A DNA stretch of 64,000 nt, taken from Nocardia asteroides. GTDB lineage: Bacteria; Actinomycetota; Actinomycetes; Mycobacteriales; Mycobacteriaceae. This document shows positions 34,094 through 41,730 of the stretch, one piece after another. The notes below the pieces were generated by a model. That model worked only from the letters and a program-made list of their open reading frames with translations, searched no databases and was not told the DNA's origin. The position numbers and the translations under genes are program-made. The stretch covers positions 6,386,001 through 6,450,000 of the forward strand of contig NZ_CP089214.1 of the NCBI RefSeq assembly GCF_021183625.1, given 5' to 3'. The stretch's first letter is position 1, and each line of letters starts with the position of its first letter.

Positions 34094-35122
34094 TCAGCCG
34101 CGGTAGGAGGTGCTCTCCGCGAGCTCGGCGGCCGAGCGCATGAGCTCCGGCACGATCGGCCCGAAGGCGAGCAGCTTCTCGTCGCCGCCCGCGCGCTGGA
34201 AGCCCTGCTCCAGCACGATGGCCAGCTTCCACTGCGCCAGCACCAGGTAGTAGTCCAGGTCGTCGACCTGCCTGCCGGAGACCGCGGCGTAGTGCGCCGC
34301 CACCTCCTCGCGCGCGGGCAGGTGCCGCATGTCCACGTAGGCGAAGGCGCCTTGCTCCGGGTCGGCGGTGTTCGCCGGCCAGCCCTGCAGCATCCAGGCC
34401 AGGTCCAGTTTCGGGTCACCGACGGTGCCCATCTCCCAGTCCACGATCGCGGCCAGCCGGGCCGGGCCGCCGTGCCGGTACATGACATTCGCGAACTGGT
34501 AGTCGCCGTGCATGATGCCGGGCACGAAATCGAGCGGACGGTGGGCGCGCAGCCAGTTCGTCGCCGCGGCCATGCCGTCCAGGTCGCGGCCCCCGACCCG
34601 CTCGAAGAAGCCGGTCCAGCGGGTGACCTGGCGGTCGTGGAAGCCGTCCGGGCGGCCCAGGTCGGCGAGGCCGCGCTCCTTCCAGTCCACCCGGGAGAGC
34701 AGGCCGATGCCCTCGGCCAGTTGCAGCGCGAGCCCGCGGCGTGCCTCGATATCGCTGTCGAAGGGGTCGGGCCAGGCCCGCTGGTGATCCATCGGCGACC
34801 AGCCGTCCACGAACCCCATGAGGTAGAAGGCGCGGCCGAGCACCGCCGGGTCGGTGCAGACCGCCACCCCCGGCGTGTGCGGGACGTCGGTGCCGTCCAG
34901 CGCCGCGATGATGCGCCACTCGCGCAGGATCCCGGCGTCCCGCTCGGGCGGGGCCGCCGCGGGCGGAATGCGCAGCGCGGCGCGGAAGTCGGCGCGCATC
35001 ACCTCGTAGATCTCGTTCTGGGCACCGCCGGAGAGCGGCCGGGTGTGCAGCGGGGCGCCCGCGCCGGGCAGCCCCGCCGCATCCATCCAGGCGGCCAGCC
35101 GCGGGGTGTGCAGGTCGGTCAT
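34094..35122 (-). CDS. APH-like phosphotransferase family protein (ACAD10/11 N-domain type)
   Basis: The 342-residue kinase-fold protein has the catalytic GIMHGDYQFANVMY and the metal-binding DWEMGTVGDPKLDLAW. It most resembles the aminoglycoside-phosphotransferase-like domain found in eukaryotic ACAD10/ACAD11, which phosphorylates 4-hydroxyacyl-CoA during catabolism, and not antibiotic-resistance enzymes. ATG at 35122 has GGAGG upstream. It is divergent from a TetR gene, with site B2b 20 bp before its start. Confidence 0.85.
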   Translation of the reverse strand: MTDLHTPRLAAWMDAAGLPGAGAPLHTRPLSGGAQNEIYEVMRADFRAALRIPPAAAPPERDAGILREWRIIAALDGTDVPHTPGVAVCTDPAVLGRAFYLMGFVDGWSPMDHQRAWPDPFDSDIEARRGLALQLAEGIGLLSRVDWKERGLADLGRPDGFHDRQVTRWTGFFERVGGRDLDGMAAATNWLRAHRPLDFVPGIMHGDYQFANVMYRHGGPARLAAIVDWEMGTVGDPKLDLAWMLQGWPANTADPEQGAFAYVDMRHLPAREEVAAHYAAVSGRQVDDLDYYLVLAQWKLAIVLEQGFQRAGGDEKLLAFGPIVPELMRSAAELAESTSYRG

Positions 35123-35140
35123 CGCACCTCCGATTCCGCT

Positions 35141-35177
35141 TGAGAATAAGCCTCTCATGATTCAGAATGCAATTCTG
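35141..35177. promoter_or_regulatory. Regulon-B palindromes, sites B2b and B2a
   Basis: B2a is CAGAAT-GCA-ATTCTG at 35163-35177, 18 bp before the TetR start. B2b is TGAGAATAAGCCTCTCA at 35141-35157, 20 bp before the kinase start; its reverse complement differs by one base from site B3 at 41647. Two sites between TetR and a divergent gene suggest that this TetR recognises the motif. Confidence 0.8.
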
Positions 35178-35194
35178 AGAGAGGTGGTGACCGA

Positions 35195-35821
35195 GTGGAC
35201 GAACCGGGTGCGGTGGCGCGCCGGATCGCGCAGCGGGCGCTGGCCCGCCGCGGGGCCGACTACGCCGACGAGGTGCGCCGCCTGCTGGACTCCGCCCTGG
35301 TCGTGATGGCGGCGGGGGGAACGACGGCGAAGCCGAGGGTGGCCGATATCGTGGCCGCGGCCGGGCTCTCCAACGAAACCTTCTACCGGCACTTCCCCTC
35401 CAAGGACGCGCTGGTGGCGGCGCTGCTCGAGGACGGCTCGGAGCGGCTCGCGCGCTATACCGCGCACCGGATGGCGGGGGAGCGGGAGCCGCGCGCCCGG
35501 GTCCGGCGCTGGGTGGCTGCGGTGCTCGCCCAGGCCGAGGCGGAGTCGGCGGCCGCCACCCTCGCCGTGCTCTGGAACGCGGCAGGCCCCGGCATCGCGC
35601 TCGAGCCGGGCCCCGGCGTGGTCGGCGAGGCGCTCGCCGGGCTGCTCCACGCCGACCTGGCCGAACTCGGCAGCGCCGCCCCCGATTTCGACGCCGCCAT
35701 GATCGCGCACGCCACCGTCGGCACCCTCACCGACCTCCTCCGCCGCCGCGCGCTGCCCGACCCCGAACTGGTGGAGCGCATCACCGCCTTCGCCCTGCGC
35801 GCCCTCACTCCGCCGGTCTGA
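35195..35821 (+). CDS. TetR-family regulator, candidate master of regulon B
   Basis: The 208-residue protein has a helix-turn-helix KPRVADIVAAAGLSNETFYRHFPSKDALVAALL at about 48-80, preceded by a longer than usual N-terminal extension (MDEPGAVARRIAQRALARRG). The rest is helical, as in ligand-binding TetR domains. GTG at 35195 is the only suitable start; a purine-rich AGAGAGG lies upstream. Its promoter contains two copies of the motif found at four other intergenic regions in the window. It is the leading, unproven, candidate for that motif's regulator. Confidence 0.88.
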   Translation: MDEPGAVARRIAQRALARRGADYADEVRRLLDSALVVMAAGGTTAKPRVADIVAAAGLSNETFYRHFPSKDALVAALLEDGSERLARYTAHRMAGEREPRARVRRWVAAVLAQAEAESAAATLAVLWNAAGPGIALEPGPGVVGEALAGLLHADLAELGSAAPDFDAAMIAHATVGTLTDLLRRRALPDPELVERITAFALRALTPPV

Positions 35822-35930
35822 GCGCCCGGGGTCGTCGGCGCGCGCCGGCCGCGCTCACTCCACCGGTCTGAGCGCCGGGGGCGCGGGGCCGTCGGCGCGC
35901 GCCGACCATGCTCACTCCGCCGGGCGCGTG
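35804..35930. repeat. Imperfect tandem repeat between two convergent TetR genes
   Basis: The segment beginning CTCACTCCGCCGGTCTGAGC at 35804, the last codons of the TetR gene, is repeated at 35854 and in part at 35911, spacings of 50 and 57 bp. Units share CTCACTCC and a GTCGGCGCGCGCCG block. The third unit forms the stop region of the convergent TetR gene. Confidence 0.7.
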
Positions 35931-36460
35931 ACCAGCGTCAGCGCGGTGGCGCGCAGCTCCGGACGGGGCTCGCGCGCGTAGAGCTCGGTGAGCGCGATCT
36001 CCGCCACCATCGCGACCAGCAGGTGCGCGACCGCCCCGGGATCCGGCCAGCCGATCACGCTCAGATCCGGCTCGATCCCGGCCGCCACCGTCCCGTTCCT
36101 GGCGTGCACCTCGTCCAGCAGATCGGTGTCGGTCCGCGACTGCGCCAGGAACGCCTTGGTCCCGCGGGTGGCCAGGCAGGCGTCCAGATAGCCGGTGACT
36201 GCGGCGCCGAGCCGCTCCGGCCCGGGTTCCAGCCCGGCGATCACGCCGGCGACCGCCTCCCCGAGCTCGTCGTGGTACCGCCGATGCAGCGCCACGACGT
36301 AGCTGCGCCGATCCGCGAAGTGATGGTAGAAGGTCCCCTTCGCCATCCCCGCCCGCTCGACGACGGCATTGATCGAGAGCCCGCGCAGCCCGCGGTCGGC
36401 GGCGACCTCCGCGCCCGCGGTGAGCAGCGCGGTGCGCCCCGGCTCGGCCGGACGTGCCAT
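35912..36460 (-). CDS. TetR-family transcriptional regulator
   Basis: The 182-residue protein has a clear N-terminal helix-turn-helix, LSINAVVERAGMAKGTFYHHFADRRSYVVAL, at about 28-58. It is divergent from the secreted lipase, and an 18-bp palindrome lies between them, so it probably represses itself and the lipase. It is unlikely to be the regulon-B regulator because its operator is a different sequence. Confidence 0.88.
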   Translation of the reverse strand: MARPAEPGRTALLTAGAEVAADRGLRGLSINAVVERAGMAKGTFYHHFADRRSYVVALHRRYHDELGEAVAGVIAGLEPGPERLGAAVTGYLDACLATRGTKAFLAQSRTDTDLLDEVHARNGTVAAGIEPDLSVIGWPDPGAVAHLLVAMVAEIALTELYAREPRPELRATALTLVTRPAE

Positions 36461-36514
36461 GCGATTCCTTCCAGTCGCCCCCCTTTCGCCCGATCCTACC
36501 GGCAGGCTACGGTG

Positions 36515-36532
36515 TGACCGACCGGTCGGTCA
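36515..36532. promoter_or_regulatory. TetR-type operator (perfect 18-bp palindrome)
   Basis: TGACCGACCGGTCGGTCA is perfectly self-complementary. It lies 55 bp upstream of the TetR start and 34 bp upstream of the lipase start. ACCGACCGGTCGGT is a common actinobacterial TetR operator form. Confidence 0.8.
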
Positions 36533-36565
36533 TCGCGATCGACCGGCGCCTACCAGGAGATCGAT

Positions 36566-37489
36566 ATGCGCATTCCCCGCCGCCTCGCGGCACCGCTCGC
36601 CGCCGCGACGGCGCTCGCGACGGTGTGGACGGCAGCGCCCGCCGCCGCGGACGAGCTGCCCACCTACAGCTACCTGTCGGGTCTCGCGGCACAGGTCACC
36701 GCGCCCGGCAGCTCGCCGCCGGGCGCGAACGTACCCGGGTGCAAGCCGAGCCGGGAGCATCCGGAGCCGGTGGTGCTGCTGCACGGCCTGAGCAACGACA
36801 CCGTCACCTGGAACACCCTCGCCCCGGTACTGGCCGGGGCCGGCTTCTGCGTCTTCTCGCTGACCTTCGGCACCGGTGCGCTCGGCCCGATCGGCTCGGT
36901 CGGCCCGGCGCCGGAGAGCGCGCGGCAGATCGCCGCCTTCATCGACCGGGTGCGCGCCGAGACCGGCGCCGCGAAGGTGGATCTCGTCGGGCACTCGATG
37001 GGCGGCGCGATCCCGTTCTACTACCTGCGCAACCTCGGCGGGATCCCGGCGATCGACGACTACATCGCACTGGCCGCGCCGCTGCACGGCGCCACGCTGA
37101 GCGGCACCGCGGCGCCGTTCACCGTCGTGCTGGAGCAGCTCGGCGTGCGCGATCAGGCGGAGGAATCGTGCGGGCCGTGCCAGTTCTCGCCGGGCACGGC
37201 GTTCCTGGCCGAGCTGAACCCGGACCCCGCCATCGCGCCGGAGATCGAGTTCACCACCATCGTCTCCCGGTACGACCAGATCGCCACCCCGTACCCCACC
37301 GGCCAGCTGACCGGCCCGAACGTCCGCAATGTGGTGCTGCAGGACCTGTGCGCGACCGACTACACCGAGCACTTCGAGCTCACCGCGGACCCGGTGGCCG
37401 TGCGCGAGATCCTCAACACCCTCGACCCCGCGCACGCCGCACCCGCGGCCTGCGCCGTCGTGCTGCCCTACATCGGCCCGGTCGGCTGA
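36566..37489 (+). CDS. Secreted alpha/beta-hydrolase, triacylglycerol lipase type
   Basis: The 307-residue protein has a signal peptide (MRIPRRLAAPLAAATALATV, cleavage likely after PAAA at 28). The mature part has VVLLHGLSNDTVTWN with the oxyanion HG, and the nucleophile elbow VGHSMGGA with Ser144. Four cysteines could form disulfides. It would cleave lipid esters outside the cell. ATG follows the TetR operator by 34 bp with AGGAG upstream. The 3' end overlaps the convergent SDR gene by 22 bp. Confidence 0.88.
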   Translation: MRIPRRLAAPLAAATALATVWTAAPAAADELPTYSYLSGLAAQVTAPGSSPPGANVPGCKPSREHPEPVVLLHGLSNDTVTWNTLAPVLAGAGFCVFSLTFGTGALGPIGSVGPAPESARQIAAFIDRVRAETGAAKVDLVGHSMGGAIPFYYLRNLGGIPAIDDYIALAAPLHGATLSGTAAPFTVVLEQLGVRDQAEESCGPCQFSPGTAFLAELNPDPAIAPEIEFTTIVSRYDQIATPYPTGQLTGPNVRNVVLQDLCATDYTEHFELTADPVAVREILNTLDPAHAAPAACAVVLPYIGPVG

Positions 37490-38313
37490 TCCCGGAGATA
37501 CCGCGGCGGAACGTGATTCGCCCACCCCTCGCCGGGCCAGTTGAACCAGCCCGCGGAGGCGTGCGTGCCGCCGTCGGGGTGCAGGGTGGTCCCGGTGATG
37601 TACGCCGAGAGCCGGGAGGCGAGGAACACCACGCTGTGCGAGACGTCGGTGACGACGCCCGCGCGGCCCATGGGGATCGCCACCCGGACCCCGGCGGGGT
37701 CGTCCAGCGCCCCGTCGCCGCCGCCGATCCGGCGCAGGTTCGGGGTCGGGACGTAGTCGGGGGCCACGTTGTTCACCCGGATCCCGTCCGGCGCCACCTC
37801 CACCGCCAGCGTCCGGGCGAAGTGCTCGACCGCGGCCTTGGCCGCCGCGTACACCGCGAAACCCGGTGCGGCGCGGTGCGCCTCGACGGTCGAGATGGTG
37901 ATGATGCTGCCCCCGCGCCCGCCGGCCCGCATGCGCGGAACGGCGAGCGAGCAGGCGTGCAGGACGTGCGTGAGGTTGGTGCGCAGCAGCGCGTCCCAGC
38001 CGCCGGGGGTGGTGTCGGTGAAGGCGGCGCGGAAGGTGCCGCCGACGACGTTCACCAGGGTGTCCAGCCGGCCCCAGCGCTCGTCCACCGCGGCGAAGAG
38101 CGCCGCGAGCTCCGCCGGGTCGCGGGCGTCGCCGACCCGGGCCAGCACGCCGTCCGGCAGCGCGGCGGCGGCCCCGGGGTCGCGGTCGAGCACCGCCACC
38201 TCGACCCCGTTCGCCACCAGGTCGGCCACGATGGCCTGCCCGAGCCCGCCCGCCCCGCCGGTGACGATCGCGACCGTGCCCGCCAGCCCGGCCCGCTCCT
38301 CGAACCAGCTCAT
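37468..38313 (-). CDS. Short-chain dehydrogenase/reductase
   Basis: The 281-residue SDR has TGGAGGLGQAI, the DARDPAEL segment for the adenine, NVVGG, Ser in ISTVEAH, catalytic YAAAK, and a long C-terminus ending GWFNWPGEGWANHVPPRYLR, a tail seen in SDRs of steroid-degrading actinobacteria. It is the last gene of the operon ACAD, ACAD, LLM, SDR, with an ATGA overlap to the LLM gene. It probably oxidises a hydroxyacyl-CoA. Confidence 0.88.
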   Translation of the reverse strand: MSWFEERAGLAGTVAIVTGGAGGLGQAIVADLVANGVEVAVLDRDPGAAAALPDGVLARVGDARDPAELAALFAAVDERWGRLDTLVNVVGGTFRAAFTDTTPGGWDALLRTNLTHVLHACSLAVPRMRAGGRGGSIITISTVEAHRAAPGFAVYAAAKAAVEHFARTLAVEVAPDGIRVNNVAPDYVPTPNLRRIGGGDGALDDPAGVRVAIPMGRAGVVTDVSHSVVFLASRLSAYITGTTLHPDGGTHASAGWFNWPGEGWANHVPPRYLRDQPTGPM

Positions 38314-39209
38314 GACGCCAGGTAGGTCGTGCCGAAGGCCGCCAGGAAGTCGAAGGTGGCCGCGGCGGTCGGCGTCCGGTTGGAGATGACCAGCCAGTCC
38401 ACCCCGGCCGCGGCGAGCTCGGCGAAGGCCGCGCGGTGCCGCTCCGGCTCGATCTCCGGGTCGGCGGCGGCGTGGTAGGAGTACACGAGGTCGATGTGCT
38501 CGGTGCGCCCGGCCGCCGCCGCCTGCTCCCGGATCTCGCCGATCTTGCGCGCCAGCTCCGGGATGGTGCCCAGCTCCGCGGTCCGCGCGGTGGTGCTGAG
38601 CTCCGCGCCGCCGGTCATCGGAATCCAGCCCTGCGCCTTGGCCCCGACCCGCCTGCGGCTGAGCGCGGAGTTGCCGCCCACCCAGATCGGGATGGGCCGC
38701 TGCACCGGGCGCGGCCGGGCGACCACCTCCCTGGCGTCGAAGTGCGCGCCGGTGTAGCTGAACGGCTCGCCGCTCCAGTGCAGCGGCAGCACGTCGAGCG
38801 CCTCGTCGAAGAGCGTGTTCCGCTCCGCGAAATCGACTCCGAGAGCATGGAATTCGCCCTTGAGATAGCCGGTGCCGAGCCCGAGCGTGAGCCGCCCGCC
38901 GGAGAGCAGGTCGAGCGTCGCGGCCGCCTTGGCGAGCAGCATCGGATTCCGGTACGGGGCCACAGACAGGTACGTGAGCAGCCGCAACCTGGTGGTCGCG
39001 GCCGCCGCGAAGGAGAGCGCGACGAACGGGTCGAGCGTCTGGTGCCCGCCCGAGGCCAGCCAGCGCGCGCCCGGAGCGGGGTGCTCGCTGATCGAGAAGC
39101 CGTCGAAGCCGTTGAGCTCGGCCGCCGCGGCGACCTCGGCGAGTGGCCCGGCGTCCAGCAGGTCACCCTGGTCCCCCGCGAGCTCGGGGTAGTGGAAGAG
39201 GAAGCGCAC
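38310..39209 (-). CDS. LLM-class F420- or FMN-dependent oxidoreductase
   Basis: The 299-residue TIM-barrel protein has the luciferase-like sequence EVAAAAELNGFDGFSISEHP, LRLLTYLSVAPYRNPMLLAKAAATLD, GRLTLGLGTGYLKGEF and PIPIWVGGNS. In actinobacteria many such proteins use coenzyme F420 to reduce enones or oxidise alcohols; FMN monooxygenases look similar. GTG at 39209 starts just inside the upstream gene end region. It is third in the four-gene operon below site B3. Confidence 0.85.
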   Translation of the reverse strand: MRFLFHYPELAGDQGDLLDAGPLAEVAAAAELNGFDGFSISEHPAPGARWLASGGHQTLDPFVALSFAAAATTRLRLLTYLSVAPYRNPMLLAKAAATLDLLSGGRLTLGLGTGYLKGEFHALGVDFAERNTLFDEALDVLPLHWSGEPFSYTGAHFDAREVVARPRPVQRPIPIWVGGNSALSRRRVGAKAQGWIPMTGGAELSTTARTAELGTIPELARKIGEIREQAAAAGRTEHIDLVYSYHAAADPEIEPERHRAAFAELAAAGVDWLVISNRTPTAAATFDFLAAFGTTYLAS

Positions 39210-39211
39210 GG

Positions 39212-40444
39212 TCAGCTCCGCCCGCGCTTGACCTGGTTGAACGGGACGTCCCGGTCCGCGGCGTACTCCCGCGGCATCCCGAGCACCCGCTCGCTGATCA
39301 CGGTGCGCGCCATCTCGGTGCTCCCACCCGCCAGGCTCCAGGCCGCGCGGAAGAGGTAGTCCAGCCCGACCGTCTCGGTGTCGGCGGCGGCGCCCGGCGC
39401 GTGCGTGGCGCCGTCCGCCCCGGCGATCCGCAGCGCGGTATCGGTCTGCAGCCAGGCGTTCTCGGCGGAGAAGAGCCGGGTGATCGAGCCCGCCGCCGGG
39501 GGGAGCGCGCCGCTCATGATGGCCTGGGTGATGTGGTCGATGAGCTGGTCGCGCACCACGGTCATGGCGCGCGCGGCGCCGATGTCCTCGCGCACCCTGG
39601 TGTCGCCGAGCTGCCCGGTTGCCCGCGCCAGCCGGAGTAGGGTGTCCGCCTCGCCGCCGAGGTGCGGCTTCGCGCCGCTGGTGAACGGCGAGGTGCCGCC
39701 GAGCGCGCCGCGCTCGTGGAAGAGCAGCCGGGAGGCCGCCGCCCAGCCCGCGTCCACCTCGCCGAGCACCGCGTCGGCGGGCAGCACGACATCGTCGAAG
39801 AACTCCTGGCAGAACTCGGTCGAGCCGGTGACCTGCTTGATCCGCTGCACGGTGACGCCATCGGCGTGCACAGGGACCAGGAACAGGGTCAGGCCGCGGT
39901 GCTTCGGCACCTCCCAGTTGGTGCGGGCCAGGCAGAGCCCGTAGTCCGCGGCGTAGGCGCCGGAGCTCCAGATCTTGGAGCCGTTCAGGATCCAGTTCTC
40001 GCCGTCGCGCTCGGCGCGGGTGGTGAGCCCGGCCAGGTCGGAGCCGCCCTGCGGCTCGGAGAGGAACTGGACCAGCACCTCGTCGCCGCGCAGCACCGCG
40101 GGCAGGTGCGCGCGCTTCTGCTCCTCGGTGCCCAGGTCGAGCAGGCTGGCCGCGCAGATGGCCAGCGTCGGGACGTTGAGCAGCAGCGGCATCTCGTACG
40201 GCAGCGACTCCGCGTCGAAGGCGCGCTGGTGCGCCGGGCTCAGGCCCCGGCCGCCGTACTCGCGGGGGAAGCAGATCCCGGCGAAGCCGCCGTCGTGCAG
40301 GATGCGCTGCAACTGCCTGGCGCGGTCCCACGCCTCCTCGGAGTCGGATTTCATCTCGGTGCCGGAGGAGGGCGGCAGGGTCTCGCGCAGCCAGTCCCGC
40401 GCGCGGGCGCGGAATTCCTCGACGGGCTCGGTCTCGGTGCTCAT
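39212..40444 (-). CDS. Acyl-CoA dehydrogenase (large/alpha type)
   Basis: The 410-residue flavoprotein has FLSEPQGGSDLAGLTTRAERDG, GSKIWSSGAYAADYG and the C-terminal AWSLAGGSTEMARTVISERVLGMPRE, the FadE pattern with GGSTEM for GGTSEI. It pairs with the smaller dehydrogenase immediately upstream. The pair would desaturate a CoA ester too bulky for housekeeping enzymes. Confidence 0.92.
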   Translation of the reverse strand: MSTETEPVEEFRARARDWLRETLPPSSGTEMKSDSEEAWDRARQLQRILHDGGFAGICFPREYGGRGLSPAHQRAFDAESLPYEMPLLLNVPTLAICAASLLDLGTEEQKRAHLPAVLRGDEVLVQFLSEPQGGSDLAGLTTRAERDGENWILNGSKIWSSGAYAADYGLCLARTNWEVPKHRGLTLFLVPVHADGVTVQRIKQVTGSTEFCQEFFDDVVLPADAVLGEVDAGWAAASRLLFHERGALGGTSPFTSGAKPHLGGEADTLLRLARATGQLGDTRVREDIGAARAMTVVRDQLIDHITQAIMSGALPPAAGSITRLFSAENAWLQTDTALRIAGADGATHAPGAAADTETVGLDYLFRAAWSLAGGSTEMARTVISERVLGMPREYAADRDVPFNQVKRGRS

Positions 40445-40464
40445 GCGTGCGGGCCTTTCTCCGG

Positions 40465-41589
40465 TCAGGCGGCGGATTCGAGCAGGTCGGTGATGTGCCT
40501 GCGGTGCTCCTCGGGCGTGCCGTAGAGCGCGCGGCCGAGGGTGATCCGGCGGAGGTAGAGGTGCAGGTCGTGCTCCCAGGTGACGCCGATGCCGCCGTGC
40601 AGCTGCACGCAGTCCTGCGCGATCACCGGGGTGCGTTCGGCCACATACGATTTCGCGATGCTGATGTTCTCGGTGGTGGCGGGCGAGCCCGCGTCCCACG
40701 CCGCCGCCGCGGCGAAGGCGGTGGCGCGGCACGCCTCCAGCCAGGTCTTGTTGTCCGCCATGCGGTGCTTGAGCGCCTGGTACGAGGCGAGCGGGCGGCC
40801 GAAGGTGTAGCGGTCGAAGAGCCAGGTCAGGGTCGCGGTGAGCGCCTGGTCGGCGGCGCCGACCGACTCGGCCGCGGTGAGCAGCGCGGCGGTGTCCGCC
40901 TGCGCGCGCAGCGCCCGCACCGCGGCATCGCCGGTGTGCACGGCGGTGCCCGCGGCGGCGTCGAAGGTGACGGTGGCGGTGCGGCGGGTGAGGTCGATGG
41001 TCCAGGCCGGGCTGACCGTGACGCCGGGGTCGTCGGCGCGCACCAGCAGCTGGATCGGGCCGTTCGCGCTGTCCGCGGTGACCAGGAAGACGTCGGCCTG
41101 ATCGGCCGCCTCCACCCGGTCCTTGACCCCGGTGACCAGATAGCCGTCGCCCGATGGTGTCGCGGTGGTGCCGGGCACCTCGCCGCCGAGCGCGTCGAAG
41201 CCGCGGCCCGGCTCGTACACCGCCCAGGTCGCGATGGTCTCGCCGGACAGAATCGCGGCCACCGTGTCGGCCACGTCCGCGCCGGTCGCCAGCCCGGCGA
41301 GCACCGCGCTCGTGGTGACGAACGGCCCTGGCGCGGCGGCCCGCCCCAGCTCCTCGGCGACCAGGGCTAGCTCGGTCATCGGCTGCCCGGAGACCGAGCC
41401 GCCGCCCAGCTCCTCCGGCACCAGCATGGCGGTCCAGCCGAGCTCGGCGCCGCGGCGCCACCAGCCCCGGTCGAAACCGGTGCCGGACTCGGCGAGCGCG
41501 CGGACGGTGCCGATCGGCACCGTCCCGGCGAGGAAGTCGCGGGTGGTGGCCTGGAAAAACCGCCGGTCCGCGGTGGAATCATCGGTCAT
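40465..41589 (-). CDS. Acyl-CoA dehydrogenase-like protein (small/beta type)
   Basis: The 374-residue protein has weak N-terminal conservation but a clear C-terminal domain: LFDRYTFGRPLASYQALKHRMAD and DCVQLHGGIGVTWEHDLHLYLRR. ATG at 41589 has AAGGA eight bases upstream. It is first in the operon and divergent from the P450 at 41731. Site B3 is 58 bp upstream. Confidence 0.9.
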   Translation of the reverse strand: MTDDSTADRRFFQATTRDFLAGTVPIGTVRALAESGTGFDRGWWRRGAELGWTAMLVPEELGGGSVSGQPMTELALVAEELGRAAAPGPFVTTSAVLAGLATGADVADTVAAILSGETIATWAVYEPGRGFDALGGEVPGTTATPSGDGYLVTGVKDRVEAADQADVFLVTADSANGPIQLLVRADDPGVTVSPAWTIDLTRRTATVTFDAAAGTAVHTGDAAVRALRAQADTAALLTAAESVGAADQALTATLTWLFDRYTFGRPLASYQALKHRMADNKTWLEACRATAFAAAAAWDAGSPATTENISIAKSYVAERTPVIAQDCVQLHGGIGVTWEHDLHLYLRRITLGRALYGTPEEHRRHITDLLESAA

Positions 41590-41638
41590 GGATCCGGTCC
41601 TTCGGTTGACGCGCAGCTGCCGTTGTGGAAATCTCATA

Positions 41639-41663
41639 CTCACATGTGAGAGCCTTATTCTCA
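41639..41663. promoter_or_regulatory. Regulon-B palindrome, site B3, with overlapping 12-bp palindrome
   Basis: TGAGAGCCTTATTCTCA at 41647-41663 matches the reverse of B2b at 16 of 17 positions. CTCACATGTGAG (41639-41650) is a perfect palindrome overlapping its left arm. It lies between the divergent dehydrogenase and P450 genes. Confidence 0.72.
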
Positions 41664-41730
41664 ATCACGGAAGTCAACTGGCGAAGTCGCCGCGCAGCGG
41701 AGTCCGCCGGAGTGTCGAAGGGACCGTCGC

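Noticed and set aside
34094..35122. Aminoglycoside resistance gene
   Set aside because: The HGD and DWE motifs are shared with many kinases. The context among acyl-CoA genes favours a catabolic ACAD10/11-type kinase.
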